From Nymphaea colorata (taxonomy: Eukaryota; Streptophyta; Magnoliopsida; Nymphaeales; Nymphaeaceae), in contig NC_045142.1 in NCBI RefSeq assembly GCF_008831285.2, forward strand, positions 2,175,001-2,239,000: a stretch of DNA of 64,000 nt. The letters are read 5' to 3'. Below are positions 59,076 to 64,000 of the stretch, piece after piece. Made by a program: the position numbers and the translations under genes. The stretch's first letter is position 1. Every line of letters begins with the position of its first letter. The notes under the pieces were generated by a model, which was not told the origin of the DNA, did not search any database, and saw only the letters and a list, made by a program, of their open reading frames with translations.

Positions 59076-60359
59076 AACATAGATAGGATACTGTATACCC
59101 ATCACTAGAGTGTCACGATTTATGGTTCCAAAGAATAAAACTCACAAGAATAGAAACTATGTTGCGCCATTAAAGCGGTGATCGACTTGATAGAAACGAA
59201 ACCTTTTCATTCACCATGGCAAGGCATGTTTTTAATGATAATATAATATAGAAAGCATGGCCGACAATTTTATAATAATAAATTTTTTTTGGTGTGCTTT
59301 TGAATGTTTCTTAAAAAAATCAGATAAAATCATCTCTCTGTGTATTTTTTTAAAAAGAATAATTCAATGGGTGCAATAAAAAACAGTCATATTGCAGCCT
59401 TTTTTTTTTAAATAATCAAATAAAGGACATGGATTATCGGAAATTACTTTTGCGATTTGGGGAGCGAGCATCGGCTTCTCTCTGCTTTTAATTAATTCTG
59501 TATAGCATAGAATATCACATTCAATTATTTGTTTTGTTTTATTTAAAATTCTATAACTCAATTTTTTTTTTCTTTTAAATATCGTAATCCATCTTTCACA
59601 TTCCATCACGGAACCTGAACACTGTCTCTTTGTTTTTTATGACAAAAAAGTTGTCAACCCCAGAAAAAATAGATAAATATTGTCAATCATTCTCATAAAG
59701 AATACTTCTTTAATAACATTTATGGGCAGTATGACATCTTTCTTGTTTCTTCTTATCCAGAGACGGAACTCTTACCTTAGTCATCTTCAAACCAAACGAT
59801 TTAATTATTAATTAATTCTATAAAAATATCAATTCCGATATATATAATTACTTTTCTAATTTCGTCTCTGGCTTGTAGGGAATTGACAAACTCATCCCTT
59901 CTTCTTATTGCACTTAACCAAACAATGCCTGTTTTCCCCTCAACATTTCACATTGGGATGTAAATTTTTCCTTGATACATTTAAAAGCATAGTATAGCTG
60001 GTTATTTGTTAGGGTATGCCCCCAACTTTTATTGAAAACTGCTATGTGAAGAATGAGTGTAGAATAAACACAAATCTTTTACATGAAGCAAAAAAAATAT
60101 TATGTTAAGTTATGTGAAACCAAGGGGTAAGAATAATGAATTTTTAAAAAGTAAATGTGAGGGATGAAATTGTCAATCATAATAAGTCTGGCACTAAATT
60201 GTCAGTTGCTTAGAAGTGGAGGACAAACTTCGAGAGAAAAAAACGTGAGAAAACAAATACCACTATACTTTATCTTAGAAAGAAAAAAAAGTTATGGAAA
60301 AAAATAAAAATTCAAAGTCAGATTTTCGTATCTAGAACCGGTTTTTTCTATGTTAAAAG

Positions 60360-60611
60360 TAAAGTGGGCATCCGGCCGGCCTAGACTCGAGCCTGGGTCA
60401 GGATTTTCTGGGTCCGGGCCAGGCCCGATAGGCCGGCCCGGCGGGTTCGGCCCATTTAAGTTTAAAAACTATATATTTTTTGTTTTGATAATATATATTT
60501 ATTATTATTAAATATATTTTGTATTTAAAAAATTTATTTTATAATTAAAAAATTGTTTTTTATTTTTAAACAGGCCGAGACCCGGGCTGCCTGGCCCGAT
60601 GCCCACCCTTT
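60360..60611. mobile_element. hAT-like MITE, copy 2
   Basis: TAAAGTGGGCATC at the left and GATGCCCACCCTTT at the right form a terminal inverted repeat. GGCCGGCCCGG-rich arms surround an A/T core (ATATATTTATTATTA) shared with 1,269-1,525. Flanking octamers GTTAAAAG and TTCAAAAG agree at six of eight bases, a plausible decayed target-site duplication. Confidence 0.7.
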
Positions 60612-63200
60612 TTCAAAAGAGAAAGTGAAATATCCTCGGTCTAAATGAGTCAAACGTGATTTTATACTAAAATCGAGATCCAATTCAGGACTCTCTTTTG
60701 TCGTTGTGTCGAGATAGAAAGCGAGTCTTTACAGATCGGCCCAGAATAGAACGGAACTCATTTACACTGGTTCATTTTACTCCATCACGATCCAAATTGG
60801 CCATATCACTTTTAATTCCCTCTAACCCGGATTCAGTGATTAGGATCCGAATAGTTGCCTGTATATCCTGTTCTAACCCGATCCAAATTAACAAAATCAC
60901 TATTGTGTTTGGTGTTGCCATGTTTTCTAATTATGAGCCATTGACATTATCATCTTTTCGTATTGCAATTAATAAGTCTTTCTCAATCATTTACTTCTAA
61001 TATTTGTGATTAGTCATCAAAGTTAAACTTGTCAATTAGAGTGATTTTTCTGTATCAAGTGCCGCATTTATTTACATCTGATTTCAATTTCAATTTCAAT
61101 CTGATATGAGATCACTAAAGAGGTGTGTTTGATAGCTTCGGATCTAACTAATCTAATATCCCTTTTATATGGGACCTATGTGAAAAAATGATTTGAAATC
61201 TTAAGTTTATGGCTAAAACCTCATATTAGAAGTCCAAGAGATGAGAATCTGACCTAAAATTTGTGGATTTAAGGTTGCCCATGATCTCAAATCATCTCGA
61301 ATCTTGTATCCGATGCTATCAAATACTTCTTGTAGATTTCAAATCCAATGATTCGAGGTCAAAACCCCTTCCCTTAAACTTCAAATTTGAGGTTTTATGC
61401 ACATATTAAAAATGGTCGTGTAGAAGACACATCGTTGGTTCGATTCCCATGGGTGCTACTCATATAATTTGTAAATAGGGTGGCTGCGACACTGTAATGG
61501 TGTACCGTACTCCACCCAGCTTCGGACACCGCCCAAGATCTTGAGAGCAAAGGGAATGGGGTGGGGCGGGCCTTGGAGCCTTTTTTCTCTTTTTCGAAGG
61601 ATTGGTTGTTAAACTCATGCTCACCGAAAATTCCCAATTTCATGGTGTGGTAACATTTAGTGTTTCCTTATATCAAACCAGCCTTATAAGTCACGCTAAT
61701 TTCGCTGAAAGTTAAACTATTTTAAGACAAACTGGTAGACGTCGGCCTAACTTTAGCTTATTTTCTTAAGCAAAAAAAAAAAAATTGTAAAAATAACTTC
61801 CGGATGATCTCAGCATGTTTCACTGACCATGTGAACCATATGAAGTAAGCAACCAACTGTTATTAAGGCAATACAGAAATAAAATTTGTGTTGTGAGTGC
61901 AAATCTGACTCATCCAATATATACTGACTAAAAAATTATTTAGAGAAGACATTTTGTTTTATTTTTTATTTTGGGCCAAAAATAGGAAGGGTATATATAT
62001 ATATATAATCCAATTTTATTTGATAAAAAGTAAAAATATATATAAAATATAATATGAATATAAGTATAAATTATTGGGTTATGTTGGGGCGGGTCCTGAG
62101 AATAAAAATTTGTGGTTAGAGACCCACCAATTTCAGGTTAGGTACCCAAGTAATCAGTCTGATGCCCAGTCTTAACAATAGGGATGAAAATATAAATACT
62201 CTCTTGAAAAATAACATAAATTACATTACAATTGCTTATGTTTGAATTTGGATTTGGATTTAGATTTAGATTTAAAACAGCTGCCGCTCTATTTGCATTT
62301 TTTTTCTTATAAGGATTCTGATCACAATAAAAAAACCAAACCAACTATGTGTTCGATTAAATAAAAGAAAATCCTAATATCAAGACACAGTTTAGATCTC
62401 GTGAGTACTATTTTCTAACAAAGTCAGCTATTTCGGGTCGGGTTTGGATCGACAGTTATAAATCCGATCCACAAGAAACCTGATCTTTCCGCGCTAGAAG
62501 ACCGCCGCTTTCGCTTGGGCCCCTCTTAATTAGGGAGTAAACGATAATGCGAGGGAAAAAATTTTCTATGGGGCACCGTTCTTCGACTCTTATTCAAAAA
62601 GAGACCTAGATGGGCATTTTTCCTATACAAGGATACTCACAATTTTTTTTTTCTTTGTCTCAACTAGTATAATGTATAAGAAGGCAAAGTTTGATTATTA
62701 TAGATGTTATATTTCAAGTAGTGAGAATATAATGCTAAGTTGAAAGGTATACTCTTGTCAATAAGAGCCTTTGGTTCTCGCATTAACTGAAAATTTGAAC
62801 AGGGTTTTATGGTAAAAGTTTTACGAAATTCAAATCTTATACTGTTTAATTTTTTATCCTCTATTATTCCTTCGTAGTATTAATTTTTGTTGTAAAAGAC
62901 ATACTTTTAATGAGATTATTAATTCGAAAATTGAAGTTTGTGATTACATTTAATTTAAGTAAGAAAGCTTCGCTTAAATTATTTACTTAACTAAGTATTA
63001 AATATAATTTTTAACTTAAAAATGGAGATGAGAAGCAAACTGTCAAAGCACATAACCTGCACCCGCCGATAGAGGCTTTTATAGGAAAGACATCAGCCGA
63101 TGTGTCATTAATAAAAAAATCTCAAAACAAAAGGGATGATTTTGGAAATTATCCTCAAAATAATCTGAAAATCCCGTAAGCGATGCACAAGACAAAACTT
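60612..63200. other. Intergenic DNA upstream of PP1
   Basis: AT-rich, with a SINE at 61,410-61,530, a short TA run near 61,993 and GATTTGGATTT-type repeats near 62,245. A frame at 61,395-61,643 (minus) is the SINE read backwards. A TATA-like TTTTATAGG at about 63,077 may serve the PP1 gene. No other gene seen. Confidence 0.45.
61410..61530 (+). mobile_element. tRNA-derived SINE, copy 3
   Basis: GGTTCGATTCC at about 61,437-61,447 matches the Pol III box-B consensus exactly and is followed by CATGGGTGCTACTC, then a tail with GGTGTACCGTACTCCACCCAG, as in the copies at 28.3 and 55.3 kb. The box-A region is degenerate. Confidence 0.6.
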
Positions 63201-63522
63201 TCATGGCTCGAGGACGATGATGGTGAGGGCGCCCTCCACCTCCTCCTTCTTCCTCTCTTCCTTACTTCTTCCTCCCTTCTGCACTCGACCTTCCTCCTTT
63301 CTTCCTCTTCCTTTCCTTCCTCTGCCTCAACAGGTAGACATCCATTTCCCTTGTTTCCCTTCCTTTACTCTTCGTGTTTCGGTTGTACCTTCCCTGCCTC
63401 GGGAAGTAGGAAGAGGAGGAGGAAGAAGACGGGAAAGCAGGGATAGTAGGATTCAGGAAGAAGGGAAGAATTGGGGTTTTCCGGGTGATCATTTCATGCG
63501 ACGGAGTTGATCGAGGGAAGCC

Positions 63523-63724
63523 ATGGCTATGCAGGGCACGGATATTGACCCTGGTGAGTTGGACGAGATAATCGCCCGTCTACTCGAGGCACGATCGTCG
63601 TCGAGGGCTGGAAGGCAGGCCCGCCTTACAGAGTCTCAGATTCGGCAGCTTTGTGTCGCTTCCCGGGAGATCTTTCTCAGGCAGCCTAATCTCCTGGAGC
63701 TCGAAGCCCCGATTAAGATATGCG
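63523..63724 (+). CDS. Type-1 serine/threonine protein phosphatase catalytic subunit (PP1/TOPP), first exon only
   Basis: PP1 catalytic subunits are metal-dependent phosphoserine/threonine phosphatases that act with many targeting subunits in nucleus and cytoplasm. The visible exon encodes 67 full codons plus one base: an N-terminus with [16 protein letters not shown], then [20 protein letters not shown] and [14 protein letters not shown]. The run from Q-I-R-Q-L-C to [11 protein letters not shown] is diagnostic of plant PP1. The exon stops at 63,724 at G/GTGCGG, splitting the Gly codon that precedes the catalytic GDIHG motif. That motif must lie in the next exon beyond the window. The [10 protein letters not shown] insert before the conserved helix is within the family's variable N-terminal range. 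The leader (63,230-63,510) is strongly pyrimidine- then purine-rich. The ATG at 63,523 is chosen because the upstream frame lacks family similarity. Confidence 0.93.
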
Positions 63725-64000
63725 GTGCGGTTTCTCGCTCTCTGGATTCTCGAATTCTTGCTTCATTTGCTCTGTGCTTTGGATATTACGCTGTGGATGT
63801 TCCGGCGTTATGGTGTTCTCTTTCTTATTGGTCTTGGTTTTCTGGGATTTTTTGACGGTATTTCTGCTGGAAATTGCAAAGCCCTTGTGTTCACTGTGGA
63901 TTGCTTGCAAATTTTCCAGTTATTGATCCTAATTATTTCTGCCTTTGCTTAAACCGTTACTGCTTATAATTCTTATTCTAAATTTACGATATGTTTTGGT

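Larger units (their letters stand above)
52969..60359. other. Gene-poor AT-rich stretch with simple repeats and transposon debris
   Basis: About 7.4 kb without a supportable gene. It includes TA runs (55,975-56,009 and 58,274-58,314), a GT run (57,232-57,268), a SINE (55,253-55,392), a hAT-like end (58,908-59,075) and a GC-richer patch with an open frame at 56,757-57,152 (131 aa, no recognised domain). 57,660-57,790 resembles 26,330-26,420. Poly-T/A tracts are frequent from 54,560 to 54,720. Confidence 0.45.

Noticed and set aside
61437-61447. tRNA gene suggested by a perfect box-B sequence
   Set aside because: No closing acceptor stem, a poor box A, and the sequence is shared with other copies that have a common non-tRNA tail. 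It is a SINE.

Overview
The window is nuclear DNA from a land plant, most likely a flowering plant. It has spliced genes with GT-AG introns of 0.1 to 2.5 kb, plant-specific families (CASP-like membrane protein, HR-like lesion-inducing protein), pyrimidine-rich 5' leaders, AT-rich intergenic DNA and many decayed transposons. I could not fix the species. Five real genes are visible. Two run off the window edges.

Layout. 1-3.3 kb: 5' half of an aldo-keto reductase gene on the minus strand, with a hAT-type MITE and a 281-bp tandem duplication in its introns. 6.4-10.0 kb: a complete 3-exon CASP-like (CASPL5-type) gene. 12.0-15.6 kb: a complete 5-exon HR-like lesion-inducing (DoxX-like) gene with a clear TATA box. 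15.6-21.7 kb: intergenic DNA with a four-unit ~260-bp tandem array. 21.9-25.4 kb: a complete GDP-mannose pyrophosphorylase gene (VTC1/CYT1 type, 361 aa) with a 1.7-kb intron in its 5' leader. 25.4-63.1 kb: about 38 kb with no convincing intact gene, built from nested repeats. 63.5 kb to the end: first exon of a type-1 serine/threonine protein phosphatase (PP1/TOPP).

The repeat-rich centre holds the most unusual structures. (i) A near-perfect inverted repeat at 31,293-33,160 has two 769-bp arms with no indel and only about four mismatches noticed. They flank a 330-bp spacer that carries an in-frame C-terminal fragment of a plant glutaredoxin-like/zinc-finger gene. It is a gene-capture foldback that would make a long hairpin RNA if transcribed. 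(ii) A second, older foldback at 43,486-45,211 has tRNA-like (SINE) heads in its arms and inverted copies of a ~227-bp monomer in its loop. It sits between two 3.4-4.4-kb direct repeats that carry the same monomer in tandem. (iii) A LINE reverse-transcriptase pseudogene, a tRNA-derived SINE family, two hAT-like MITE copies and several segmental duplications fill much of the rest.

The five genes are ordinary, unrelated housekeeping or family genes with no sign of working as one pathway: GDP-mannose supply for ascorbate and cell wall, carbonyl detoxification, a membrane-scaffold family member, a cell-death-associated membrane protein and a phosphatase. Exon boundaries were placed by hand from splice signals, reading frame and remembered family sequence. 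No alignment or expression data were available.
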